15,271 nt of DNA. Origin: Treponema sp. Its GTDB lineage: Bacteria; Spirochaetota; Spirochaetia; Treponematales; Breznakiellaceae. Positions 5,264-13,158 of the stretch are shown here, piece after piece (the stretch's first letter is position 1; each line of letters begins with the position of its first letter). The notes beneath the pieces were generated by a model. It was not told the origin of the DNA, did not search any database, and saw only the letters and a list, made by a program, of their open reading frames with translations. The stretch spans positions 1 through 15,271 of the forward strand of contig JAISJS010000221.1 in the NCBI GenBank assembly GCA_031261385.1, in the 5' to 3' direction. Made by a program: the position numbers and the translations under genes.

Positions 5264-6061
5264 TCATCTTGCCGCATCACGCAGTTCCGCCAACGCCGCT
5301 TTTTTATCGGCAGAACACATCAGCGTTTCACCGATAAGTACCGCATCAATACCGTATTCACTTAAAGTACGAATGTCGTCAGGAAAACGGATACCGCTTT
5401 CCGCCACGGTGATAATACCCGCAGGCAGAAGTTCCCGCAGACGCCCGGTGACTCGTAAATCAACCTGAAAAGTTTTCAGGTCCCGGTTATTGATCCCGAT
5501 AATGCGGGCGCCCGCATCAAGGGCCGATGCGGTTTCTTCCTCGTTGTGAACCTCGACCAACGCAGATAAACCAAGATTCTCTGCAATACCGATAAACTCT
5601 TTCAGGACTTTCGTATCCAGCAGGGCGCAGATCAACAGCACCGCCTGCGCGCCCAATACCTTTGCCTCATAAATCTGATACGTATCAATTATAAAATCTT
5701 TACGTAAAACCGGAACCTTTACCGCGGCGGCTATTTCCCGTAAATATTCATCACTGCCCAAAAAATAATCAGGCTCTGTCAGCACCGATATTGCCGAGGC
5801 CCCTGCGGCCTCATATTCAGAAGCAATTTGCAGATAGGGGAAAAAAGGCTCCCCTGTTTCATCTTTGGCGATAAGCCCCTTTGACGGCGAAGCCTTTTTC
5901 ACCTCACAGATAAACGACAAGCCCGGCGCAGCCAGGGCTTTTTCAAAACAGGTGACTGAAACCTGTTTCAAAGCCGCATCCCGCACCGCTTCAAACGGCC
6001 ACACAGCCTTCGCTTTTTCTACTCTAATGCGGGTGCTTGCAACAATATCATCAAGGATCAT
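5264..6061 (-). CDS. trpC: Indole-3-glycerol phosphate synthase
   Basis: TrpC decarboxylates and closes CdRP to indole-3-glycerol phosphate. The 265-residue monofunctional product carries all core residues of the family: ICEVKKASPSKG (Glu53, Lys55), VLRKDFI (general-acid Lys121), ALVEVHNEEE (Glu170), GINNRDL (Asn191) and VAESGI (Glu221-Ser222). The start MILDDIV is chosen because it lies 4 nt after the trpD stop, has GGGAAG upstream and matches the family N-terminus; a longer frame extends into trpD and is rejected. Coupling to trpD is likely. The protein is separate from TrpF, unlike the enterobacterial TrpC-TrpF fusion. Confidence 0.97.
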   Translation of the reverse strand: MILDDIVASTRIRVEKAKAVWPFEAVRDAALKQVSVTCFEKALAAPGLSFICEVKKASPSKGLIAKDETGEPFFPYLQIASEYEAAGASAISVLTEPDYFLGSDEYLREIAAAVKVPVLRKDFIIDTYQIYEAKVLGAQAVLLICALLDTKVLKEFIGIAENLGLSALVEVHNEEETASALDAGARIIGINNRDLKTFQVDLRVTGRLRELLPAGIITVAESGIRFPDDIRTLSEYGIDAVLIGETLMCSADKKAALAELRDAAR

Positions 6062-6065
6062 GCTT

Positions 6066-7076
6066 TCACTTCCCTTTAGACAGGCTGATAAATTTCTCCA
6101 ACTGCTGCAAGGCCTTCCCGCTGTCGATGACACCGGCGGCAATGTTGATACCGTCCGCCATGCTTAGTTCCGGGCGGGCGATGGAAATTGCCGCGCCTGA
6201 ATTGAGCAGCACCGCGTCCCGCTTGGGACCTTTTTCACCGGCAAGTATGGCCCGGGTAATTTTGGCGTTATCATCGGGAGAGCCGCCTTTAAGTTCATCT
6301 TTTTTGCACCGGGTAAAACCGAACTGTTCGGGCTCAATCACATACGATTTATATTCGCCGTTGCGCAATTCGCAGACACTGGTCGGGGCGCTCATCGAAA
6401 TTTCATCAAGGCCGTCCTGACCGAAAACGACCATGGCGTTTTTTACCCCCAGGTTATGCAGCACCTTTGCAAGCGGCTCCACGAGCTCGGCGTCATAGAC
6501 TCCGAGAAGTTCCCTGTTCGCCCCGGCGGGATTTGCCAGCGGACCCAAAATATTAAAGATCGTTCTGATACCCAATTCCTTCCGCACAGGAGCCACATAC
6601 TTCATCGAGATGTGATAATTCTGGGCAAAAAGGAAACAGAGGTTGATGTCCTTAAGCAGCCTTAACGAATGTTCCGGCGTAACGGTTATATCCACGCCGA
6701 GACTTTCAAGCACATCGGCGGAGCCGGATTTACTGGAGGCCGCCCGGTTGCCGTGTTTCGCAACGGGGATACCCGCGGCGGAAATCACCAGCGCAGAAGT
6801 GGTAGAGATATTGAAGGAGCCTGCCCGGTCACCGCCGGTGCCGACTATCTCAAGCACATCCATGTCATGCAGAATCCTGACGCAATGCTTCCGCATTCCC
6901 GCCGCCGAGGCGGTGATCTCGTCAATGGTTTCGCCTTTTACCGACATTGCGGTAAGAAAGGCCGCCATCTGAATATCGCTGGCCTTGCCCTCCATGATTT
7001 CATCCATCACCGCTTCTACCGTTTCATACGAGAGGTTCTCGCGGTTCGCCGCTTTGATAATTGCTTCTTTAATCAT
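6066..7076 (-). CDS. trpD: Anthranilate phosphoribosyltransferase
   Basis: TrpD transfers the phosphoribosyl group of PRPP to anthranilate. The 336-residue product has the family-typical length and motifs: the PRPP/Mg-binding GTGGDRAGSFNIST block (from about residue 79), VAKHGNRAASSKSGSADVLE (from about 106), and MKYVAPVRKELGIRTIFNIL followed by GPLANPA. The ATG overlaps the trpG stop as ATGA, with AGGAG just upstream inside trpG, so translation is probably coupled. TrpD is a stand-alone enzyme here, not fused to the TrpG amidotransferase domain as in E. coli. Confidence 0.97.
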   Translation of the reverse strand: MIKEAIIKAANRENLSYETVEAVMDEIMEGKASDIQMAAFLTAMSVKGETIDEITASAAGMRKHCVRILHDMDVLEIVGTGGDRAGSFNISTTSALVISAAGIPVAKHGNRAASSKSGSADVLESLGVDITVTPEHSLRLLKDINLCFLFAQNYHISMKYVAPVRKELGIRTIFNILGPLANPAGANRELLGVYDAELVEPLAKVLHNLGVKNAMVVFGQDGLDEISMSAPTSVCELRNGEYKSYVIEPEQFGFTRCKKDELKGGSPDDNAKITRAILAGEKGPKRDAVLLNSGAAISIARPELSMADGINIAAGVIDSGKALQQLEKFISLSKGK

Positions 7077-7645
7077 TTATTTGCTCCTAAAAAATTGATA
7101 AGTATCATTTTACCCTCGGGGGTTAAAATTGATTCAGGGTGAAACTGCACGCCGTATACATCATAATCGCGATGACGGATCCCCATCACTTCACCGTCTT
7201 CCGTGCGGGCGGTGACGAGGAGCGTCTCCGGGATCGTGTCTGCAAGCGCCGCCAGTGAGTGGTACCGCCCTCCTTGAATAATATTGGGAAGACCTGCAAA
7301 AACCGGGCACGAGGTATCAAGCGTAATATTGGAAGCTTTCCCGTGCATCAATGTTTTTGCATAGGAAACCGTTGCGCCAAAAACTTCGCAGATACCCTGA
7401 TGGCCAAGACATACACCCAAAATGGGAATTTGCCCGGCGAACGAAGAAATCACCTGTTCGCAGATACCCGCCTCACCTGGCTTTCCCGGCCCCGGAGAAA
7501 TGACGATGTGGCTCGGGCGCATCACCACAATATCGGCGACTTTTATTTCGTCGTTGCGGACCACTTTGATATCGGGATTGATACCACCAATAAGCTGATA
7601 GAGGTTAAACGAAAAACTGTCGTAGTTGTCAATTAATAAAATCAT
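7073..7645 (-). CDS. trpG: Anthranilate synthase glutamine amidotransferase subunit
   Basis: This class I glutamine amidotransferase supplies ammonia to TrpE. The 190-residue product has the full triad: nucleophile Cys79 in GVCLGHQ, and His169 and Glu171 in FHPES. It also has the oxyanion-strand motif SPGPGKPGEAG (50-60). It begins MILLIDNYDSFSFNL, typical of TrpG/PabA. Placement between trpE and trpD, with a 4-nt ATGA overlap at both ends, supports TrpG rather than PabA, though the protein could also serve folate synthesis if no separate pabA exists in the genome. Confidence 0.96.
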   Translation of the reverse strand: MILLIDNYDSFSFNLYQLIGGINPDIKVVRNDEIKVADIVVMRPSHIVISPGPGKPGEAGICEQVISSFAGQIPILGVCLGHQGICEVFGATVSYAKTLMHGKASNITLDTSCPVFAGLPNIIQGGRYHSLAALADTIPETLLVTARTEDGEVMGIRHRDYDVYGVQFHPESILTPEGKMILINFLGANK

Positions 7646-9153
7646 TTTTTTACCCCGCCGGAAACCTGTTCAAAATTTTGTGATTGCTCAAGGGCGTTGA
7701 TCACGGCCTTCATCTTGTTGTCACATTCCGCATATTCGTTTTCCGGGACGCTGTCCGCCACGATGCCGGCGCCGGAACGGACAAAAACTTTTCCGTTTTT
7801 TTTGAATGCGATGCGTATGGCGATACAGGTATCAAGGTTTCCTGAAAAACTGATGTAGCCGATGGCGCCGCCGTAAATTCCCCGCTTGTTGTTTTCCAGT
7901 TCGTTGATGATTTGACAGGCGCGAATTTTCGGCGCGCCGGAAAGCGTCCCCGCAGGCAGCACCGCGTCCACTGCATCGAGGGCAGTTTTATCGCTGCGGA
8001 TTTTTCCTTTAACCGTAGAACCGATATGCATCACATGGGAAAAGCGCTCTATCGACTTGTACTTCATCACCTCAACCGATCCGAATTCGCTTATCTTGCC
8101 GATGTCGTTCCTGCCCAGGTCCACGAGCATATTATGTTCAGCCAATTCCTTGGGATCGGCTAACAGTTCTTTTTCAAGCGCGGCATCTTCACCGGGCGTT
8201 TTACCGCGGGGCCGGGTCCCTGCAAGCGGAAACGTAAAGAGATTCCCATCCTGCAGTTTCACCAAAGTCTCAGGTGATGCCCCGGCAATTTCAAAGACGC
8301 CTTTTGCAGATCCGCCGTCGTCACTGGAAAAATAAAACATATACGGCGAAGGATTTATCTCGCGCAAAATCCGGTAGGTGTCAAAAAGGCTCCCTTCAAC
8401 ATCAGCCTCCAGGCGGTTGGAGAGAACCACCTGAAAAATATCCCCCTCGCGTATATGGTGTTTCGCTTTTTCTACCATGCTGCAATACTGGGCCTTGTCA
8501 AAAAGCGGGCGAAACGGAGACAAAATTTTGAGGGGCTTGATGACGGCGGCGTTTCCCGAAGCGATAAGAACGGCCATGGCCTCAAGCTCACCGAGGGCCC
8601 GGTTATAATTTTCTTCAAGGGCATCGGTTTTGATATTGACGATGAGGATCAATTTTTCCTCCAGCCGGTCCCACGCGACGATCTTGTCAAAGAGCATCAG
8701 GTCAACATCCTTAAAATTTTCCTCATCTGCCGCGTCAAGGTTTAATGAAGGCTCAGAGTACTTGATGTAGTCATAGGAAAAATACCCGACGAGCCCCCCG
8801 GTAAACGGCGGAAGGTCTGCGGGCTGGGGACCGCGGTTTTCCTCGATAATCTGCTTGATATACGCGCCAGGGTCTTTGACAGAGAGCCTGATATCGGTCC
8901 CGTTTTTGATGCTCAGATTGCCGTTGGTGCAGGTAATTTCGAGCTTGGGATCGTAACCGATAAACGTATAGCGCCCCCAGTTCCCCGAATCCTCAAGGCT
9001 TTCCAGGATAAAGCACTGGCGGCTCACATTTTTGAGAATCTTAAAAATATCCACCGGCGTGCCCGCAGGAAGCGGCAGGGTTTTTGCCACCGGAATCCTG
9101 CGGTAACCACCGGCCTGGGCCCTCACCGTTTCGGGAATTGTCAGACTGGCCAT
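7642..9153 (-). CDS. trpE: Anthranilate synthase component I
   Basis: TrpE converts chorismate and ammonia (from TrpG) to anthranilate, the committed step. The 503-residue product has an N-terminal domain with FILES (about 48-52) and RYTFIGYDP, corresponding to the tryptophan feedback-binding region. The C-terminal chorismate-binding domain contains GDIFQVVLSNR, FPLAGTRPRG, AEHNMLVDLGRNDIGK, GTLSGAPKIRACQII (near residue 400) and RSGAGIVADSVPENEY. The ATG has AAGGAG five nt upstream. It is the first gene of the operon, downstream of a strong promoter with palindromic sites. PabB is an alternative family reading, but the trp neighbours decide the assignment. Confidence 0.97.
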   Translation of the reverse strand: MASLTIPETVRAQAGGYRRIPVAKTLPLPAGTPVDIFKILKNVSRQCFILESLEDSGNWGRYTFIGYDPKLEITCTNGNLSIKNGTDIRLSVKDPGAYIKQIIEENRGPQPADLPPFTGGLVGYFSYDYIKYSEPSLNLDAADEENFKDVDLMLFDKIVAWDRLEEKLILIVNIKTDALEENYNRALGELEAMAVLIASGNAAVIKPLKILSPFRPLFDKAQYCSMVEKAKHHIREGDIFQVVLSNRLEADVEGSLFDTYRILREINPSPYMFYFSSDDGGSAKGVFEIAGASPETLVKLQDGNLFTFPLAGTRPRGKTPGEDAALEKELLADPKELAEHNMLVDLGRNDIGKISEFGSVEVMKYKSIERFSHVMHIGSTVKGKIRSDKTALDAVDAVLPAGTLSGAPKIRACQIINELENNKRGIYGGAIGYISFSGNLDTCIAIRIAFKKNGKVFVRSGAGIVADSVPENEYAECDNKMKAVINALEQSQNFEQVSGGVKK

Positions 9154-9167
9154 AAAAGCTCCTTTTT

Positions 9168-9196
9168 GTTTCTATTGATAGAAACATTATGTTTCT
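9168..9196 (-). promoter_or_regulatory. Overlapping GAAAC/GTTTC palindromes at the trp operon start (putative operator)
   Basis: GTTTCTAT-TG-ATAGAAAC (9168-9185) and AGAAACAT-T-ATGTTTCT (9180-9196) are two perfect 8-bp inverted repeats sharing the central GAAAC arm. They span the predicted transcription start (about 9189) and the short leader just before the ribosome-binding site. Three half-sites in alternating orientation fit a repressor operator. The sequence does not resemble the E. coli TrpR box, so the regulator is unknown. Confidence 0.6.
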
Positions 9197-9224
9197 TTAT
9201 ATAGTAACGGCAAGGTTTTGTCAA
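9196..9224 (-). promoter_or_regulatory. Predicted trp operon promoter
   Basis: On the minus strand TTGACA (9224-9219), a 17-nt spacer and TATAAA (9201-9196) make a strong sigma-70 promoter, about 43 nt before the trpE ATG. The first two bases of the -35 hexamer are the outer end of the adjacent GGTGCC palindrome. Confidence 0.8.
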
Positions 9225-9262
9225 GGTGCCTGGCACCTTTTTGGTATGGTGCCAGGCACCTT
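9223..9262. repeat. GGTGCC(T/A)GGCACC double palindrome
   Basis: The 15-nt arm AAGGTGCCTGGCACC (9223-9237) pairs with GGTGCCAGGCACCTT (9248-9262) across a 10-nt loop, and each arm is itself palindromic. The element sits between the divergent trpE and transporter genes. Similar GGTGCCAGGCACC repeats are dispersed in other bacterial genomes (general knowledge). TTTTAATTA follows on the plus strand, but no upstream plus-strand gene would need a terminator here. Confidence 0.85.
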
Positions 9263-9270
9263 TTAATTAC

Positions 9271-9299
9271 TTGCCTATTTTTCGTCCTGTGGGTACTAT
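9271..9299 (+). promoter_or_regulatory. Predicted promoter of the MFS-HEAT gene
   Basis: TTGCCT (9271-9276), a 17-nt spacer and TACTAT (9294-9299) lie 12 nt before the ATG at 9312. The expected transcription start is about 5 nt from the start codon, and no Shine-Dalgarno sequence is present. Confidence 0.5.
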
Positions 9300-9311
9300 T
9301 AAATTACAGCT

Positions 9312-11591
9312 ATGAGTGAACCACTTTCTCCGTACCGCCTTGGAAAAGCCCGGGAGCTTTTCAATTTTTATAACGTTTTTAACGCCCTCTCGTGGAATTT
9401 TCTGGTCGGCAATATCGTTACCCTTCTCGCCATGCGGCTCAGCGCCTCATCAACGTATATAGGACTGCTCAGCGCCCTTCCCTATGTATGCTTCTTTTTT
9501 ATGCCGTTCGGGAAAATTCTGGCGCGCCGTTTTTCGATTATCGGGGTTTTCAGCTTTACGTGGATTTGGCGGGCGGTAACCATGATCCCGGTGGTGTGCG
9601 CACCCATTGTAGAAACGCTCGGGCATCACGATCTTGCCCTGCTGCTTACCATCATCGGGGTATTCTGTTTCCATGTGCTCCGGGGATTTGGAATGATCGG
9701 TAATAACCCGGTCTTGAGCGTACTTGCCGCAGGGCCTGACCGGGGAAGCTACATGACCCAGGTACAGATAATCAACAGTGCGGTGGGTATGTTCGCAGGG
9801 TTCCTGCTTGCCATGATCCTGGGAAGGTCTCCTCCGGTGTTCCTGTATTCTATCATCATGACGGCGGGTATAGGCTGCGGTATCTTCAGCGGCATATTGA
9901 TAAAGAAGCTTCCCGAGCCGCCCAAACCTGATGAAGAAGAAAAAAAAGTAAAACTCCTGGAAGTTTTCAAAAACGCGCTTTCCCAGGGCCCGCTCAAGTC
10001 ATTCATAGGGATACTGTTTATCGTTGCCCTTGTCTCGGGTATTTCCCGCGCCTTCATCATCGTCTATGCCCGCGAGGTGTTTTTCCAGAATGATGGCATG
10101 GTTTCCCTGTTTTCTGTTTTCGGCGGATTGGGAAATTTGATGATCGGCCTCCTTATCAAATTTCTTGTGGACAGGATCGGTGCAAAACCAATTTTTATTA
10201 TCTGTGTGATGATAGGCCTTATCAGCATGGTCCCCATTGTGTTCTTTCCCCGGGGGGCCGTCGAAAATGCCGCAACTGCCATGCTGTTTCTTACCTTCCT
10301 GTTTTTTGTGCTTAACTTCGGTTTCCTCGGTGCGGAAGGAATTGCCCAGACATATTTCCTAGGCCTTGTTCCGGAAAAATTGATGCTCGATATGGGTGTT
10401 TTGTACTATATTATATACGGCGTGGCCGGCGCCGCCGGGTCTTTCCTTGCAGGATTTTTTCTGGATATGCTTTCCGGTTTTGGGATGCCGCCGTTCATCT
10501 CATTTAAAATTTTATTTATCGTACTGATAGGCTTATCGGTATATGTCCTGTTTCTCCAGCGAAAACTCACCCCGCTCGGGGCGCTTCCGTTCATGGGCGC
10601 ACTGGAAGTGATGTTCTCCCCGCGTGATCTCAGGGCCATATCCCTTTTGGATAAACTCAGCAAATCCCACGATTCCCATGAAGAAGAGCTGCTCCTTGAA
10701 GCCCTCCACGATACGCCGTCAAAATTGTCGATTAAGGGATTACTGGATCGGGCCCGCTCTCCGCGGCTTGCGATCCGGCAGGAATCGCTGCGGGCAATGG
10801 AGGCGCTTAAAACTCTGGACGAAGCTGCCGAAAAAGCCCTCATCGACGATCTTATCAACAACCCGTTTACCACATCATATATCTCGGCGCGGATCCTCGG
10901 AAACCACGGCTGTTTTTCCGCCATACCCCTTTTACGTGAACTTGCCGCGTCAAAAGATTATATGCTTGCCGGTGAATCAATCATCGCCCTTGCCCGTTTG
11001 GGTGATGACGCTTTCCGCCCACAGATAGAAAAAATAATTCTTAAAACAAAAAATCCGCGCCTGCGGATCATGGGAGTGGAGGCCTTTGGAATTTACGCCT
11101 CTTCCAATTCACTTTCGACGCTGCTGGATATTCTGCGTATTGCCGACCCGCCGCCGTACCTCCGTGATGAAGTGGTCCTCGCCATGGCGGCTATACTTGA
11201 TACACAGAACCAGTTCTACCCGATTCTGGTTCGTTACCGGGAGAATAATGCACTTGCCGCCGCCCTTGCAATGGACGAAGCCGAATCGGCATCGGAATTT
11301 TATTTTTCCACTCACGGCAAGGGAGCAAAGAAAAAGCCGCACCTGACTTTCAGCGCAAAACACGCCGCATCCCTGCAAAATGCCGCCGCCGCTCTTATCC
11401 GCGAAAAAAACGGCGCCCCGCTTTCCCGGTGGATACTGGAACTGCCAAACGATCTTGTTAACCCGATTGTGCAGGCAGTCCTCTCCGAAGCAGTTCTGGA
11501 TGACGACCTGACTGCCCACAACCGGCTCTGCCTTCTCATTATTCATTGGACAGCCTATACATTGCGGCTTTGGGCGAAGAAACTGAAATAG
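9312..11591 (+). CDS. MFS transporter fused to a C-terminal HEAT-like repeat domain
   Basis: This is a 759-residue protein. Residues 1-415 form about 12 membrane helices in two six-helix halves, joined by a charged cytoplasmic loop (LPEPPKPDEEEKKVKLLEVF, near 197-216), which is the Major Facilitator plan. From about 435 the protein is soluble and built of helical pairs such as ARSPRLAIRQESLRAMEALK, ISARILGNHGCFSAIPLLRE, AGESIIALARLGDDAF and LRIMGVEAFGIYASSNSLSTL, resembling HEAT/PBS-lyase repeats to about residue 620, followed by another helical segment. Typical MFS proteins end near 400-450 residues, so the tail is extra and probably cytoplasmic. The substrate cannot be predicted. The ATG lacks a ribosome-binding site; the trp operon is divergent. 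Confidence 0.85.
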   Translation: MSEPLSPYRLGKARELFNFYNVFNALSWNFLVGNIVTLLAMRLSASSTYIGLLSALPYVCFFFMPFGKILARRFSIIGVFSFTWIWRAVTMIPVVCAPIVETLGHHDLALLLTIIGVFCFHVLRGFGMIGNNPVLSVLAAGPDRGSYMTQVQIINSAVGMFAGFLLAMILGRSPPVFLYSIIMTAGIGCGIFSGILIKKLPEPPKPDEEEKKVKLLEVFKNALSQGPLKSFIGILFIVALVSGISRAFIIVYAREVFFQNDGMVSLFSVFGGLGNLMIGLLIKFLVDRIGAKPIFIICVMIGLISMVPIVFFPRGAVENAATAMLFLTFLFFVLNFGFLGAEGIAQTYFLGLVPEKLMLDMGVLYYIIYGVAGAAGSFLAGFFLDMLSGFGMPPFISFKILFIVLIGLSVYVLFLQRKLTPLGALPFMGALEVMFSPRDLRAISLLDKLSKSHDSHEEELLLEALHDTPSKLSIKGLLDRARSPRLAIRQESLRAMEALKTLDEAAEKALIDDLINNPFTTSYISARILGNHGCFSAIPLLRELAASKDYMLAGESIIALARLGDDAFRPQIEKIILKTKNPRLRIMGVEAFGIYASSNSLSTLLDILRIADPPPYLRDEVVLAMAAILDTQNQFYPILVRYRENNALAAALAMDEAESASEFYFSTHGKGAKKKPHLTFSAKHAASLQNAAAALIREKNGAPLSRWILELPNDLVNPIVQAVLSEAVLDDDLTAHNRLCLLIIHWTAYTLRLWAKKLK

Positions 11592-11642
11592 GGGAGAAGG
11601 AGAAGGTCCGCGGATAATACGACAGATACATGAAAAGGAATT

Positions 11643-11733
11643 TTACCACGAACCACGCGAACCAACACAAAAAATAAGGACAATTTTGTACTTTCGTTCG
11701 TGTTTTCATGTTCATGCGTTTGTCGTGCCGTGG
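11643..11733. repeat. Imperfect inverted repeat, CCACGAACCACGCGAAC type
   Basis: The left part has CCACGAACCACGCGAACCAACAC. The right part has GTGTTTTCATGTTCATGCG and GTCGTGCCGTGG, roughly complementary, around an A/T-rich centre. It lies in the 193-nt gap between the transporter and SH3 lipoprotein genes, and no ORF is seen in it. It is similar in style to the CAGAG repeats but different in sequence. Confidence 0.5.
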
Positions 11734-11775
11734 ATAAGAAAAGGTCTTCCTCTTATCCCTAAATTCTGTTAAAAT
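11732..11775 (+). promoter_or_regulatory. Inverted repeat and -10 box before the SH3 lipoprotein gene
   Basis: GGATAAGA (11732-11739) and TCTTATCC (11751-11758) are perfect 8-bp arms around 11 nt. They overlap where a -35 would lie for the -10-like TAAAAT at 11770-11775. The -35 itself is weak, so an activator- or repressor-dependent promoter is possible. The ATG follows the -10 by only 9 nt. Confidence 0.4.
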
Positions 11776-11784
11776 ATTTTTGTT

Positions 11785-13155
11785 ATGTGTTCCGGAAAAA
11801 TTGGCCGTATTTTTGGTCTTTGTCTGATAACTGCTGTTATTCTGTTCTCATTTTCCGCCTGTGGACGCCTTGGGTGGGGGATCCTGCTCTGGTCAACCGA
11901 GGAGCCGCCGATTCCTTCGGGGACGGTACTGCCGGTGTACATCAGGTCAAATATTGACCGTGTCTGGGTAGTGGGAATTCCCGATGCATTCAGAAGCGGT
12001 AAAGGGAGCCTCAATAAAATGGAGATCCCCCTGTCCCAGTTTGAAATGGCGGGCAGCAAAGGAAAAGCACAAAAACGGGCCGCTGCTTTTTCTCAATATG
12101 CCCGAACCTATGCGGAGAATTTACAGGACGGCCTCCCCATCCGGGATAATCCCGATAACAGCGCAAGAAGGGTTTATAGACTGCGGACCGGTGAAATCAT
12201 CAAGATTCTTTCGCAGGCCAAAGGAACCGCTGCCATCAGCGCCACCGGCGCCCCGCTGCCGGGAGACTGGTACAAGGTGCTCACCGAAGACGGCAGTACG
12301 GGCTATTGCTTCAGTTACCGGCTCAAACTTTTTGAACATAATGGCGGCCCGCTGGCGGTTGCACAAACCGAAAAGCCTGAGGAAGCGGACCCGGACCTGG
12401 ATGCGCTGTTGGCTAAAACCTGGTCGCCCGAATCATACAGCGTCATGGTGAATAACCGGCAAATAAACCTGGAGGAACTTTCCCGGCACTGGCGTTTTGA
12501 TCCCGGGCAGGATACGGGCATTGCCCTTATAAATCTTCCCAATCTTGAACGAACCTTTTCCCATACCGGCATACGATCCGCAGGCCCGCACGCCTGGCGC
12601 TTTGAAGGCAGTTCTCTGCAAATGGAACTCCGTTCCGATACTCTTCTTGCCGTACAGTACAATGAAACCGGAGGAGGTTTAAGGACCCTGCTCTTTGTAG
12701 CCCTCCCCGTGGATGTAGGGGATCTTATCGTGCAGGAAACCAGCCGGCGCGAAGGGCTTTTCCATAATATCTATTCCCAGGGTCCCTCTTACACAAGCAA
12801 CAACTACGGGACGCTAAACTTTACCCAGGCCGGTGTTTTTACCTGGACCGGTTTCAGCCTTTTGGTTCCCCGGGTGATTCCCCAAATAAACCTGGGAAGC
12901 GGCATTATCGCGATGGATCTGTTTCTGGCCCCAAGCCTCCAGAGCCGTTACGACGGGGCCTTTTCCCTCCACTTTGATAATCCCGGCGGTACTACGGGAA
13001 GCCGTGCAGTAACGGTGCGGTTCATGTATACCCTGGACAATCAGGGGTTCCGTATCGAATTTGTTCCCCCTGCCGATGTCGATGACGTCACCGTGACCCG
13101 CAGGGATACATCGCCTATGGTGCTGTATTTTTTCCGGGCAGAGAGTAATTTTTAG
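11785..13155 (+). CDS. SH3-domain lipoprotein of unknown function
   Basis: This 456-residue protein has a basic start (GKIGR), a hydrophobic stretch at about 10-24 and FSFSAC, a lipobox placing the lipidated Cys at 26. It is therefore probably anchored on the periplasmic side of the inner membrane or on the outer membrane. Residues about 115-183 look like a bacterial SH3b domain: DGLPIRDNP, RRVYRLRTGEIIKIL, then DWYKVLTEDGSTGYCFSYRL. The rest, about 200-456, is beta-rich, with alternating hydrophobic strands and no family I recognise. SH3b domains often bind cell-wall or peptide ligands, but no enzyme domain is attached. The only usable start is this ATG: an in-frame TAA lies 15 nt upstream and there is no ribosome-binding site. 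The ABC-F gene follows 3 nt after the stop. Confidence 0.82.
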   Translation: MCSGKIGRIFGLCLITAVILFSFSACGRLGWGILLWSTEEPPIPSGTVLPVYIRSNIDRVWVVGIPDAFRSGKGSLNKMEIPLSQFEMAGSKGKAQKRAAAFSQYARTYAENLQDGLPIRDNPDNSARRVYRLRTGEIIKILSQAKGTAAISATGAPLPGDWYKVLTEDGSTGYCFSYRLKLFEHNGGPLAVAQTEKPEEADPDLDALLAKTWSPESYSVMVNNRQINLEELSRHWRFDPGQDTGIALINLPNLERTFSHTGIRSAGPHAWRFEGSSLQMELRSDTLLAVQYNETGGGLRTLLFVALPVDVGDLIVQETSRREGLFHNIYSQGPSYTSNNYGTLNFTQAGVFTWTGFSLLVPRVIPQINLGSGIIAMDLFLAPSLQSRYDGAFSLHFDNPGGTTGSRAVTVRFMYTLDNQGFRIEFVPPADVDDVTVTRRDTSPMVLYFFRAESNF

Positions 13156-13158
13156 CGT

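Noticed and set aside
6062..6142. Longer TrpC start inside trpD
   Set aside because: The extra 27 residues are trpD read in another frame; the ATG at 6061 is 4 nt after the trpD stop and fits the family.
9154..9311. Tryptophan leader peptide, T-box or TRAP-type attenuator upstream of trpE
   Set aside because: Only about 36 nt separate the predicted start from the ATG; there is no Trp-rich short ORF, no T-box motif and no GAG/UAG repeat series.
10406..10924. 172-codon minus-strand ORF inside the MFS-HEAT gene
   Set aside because: It is Ser/Arg-rich and has the composition expected of the complementary strand of the plus-strand gene, with no family features or start signals.
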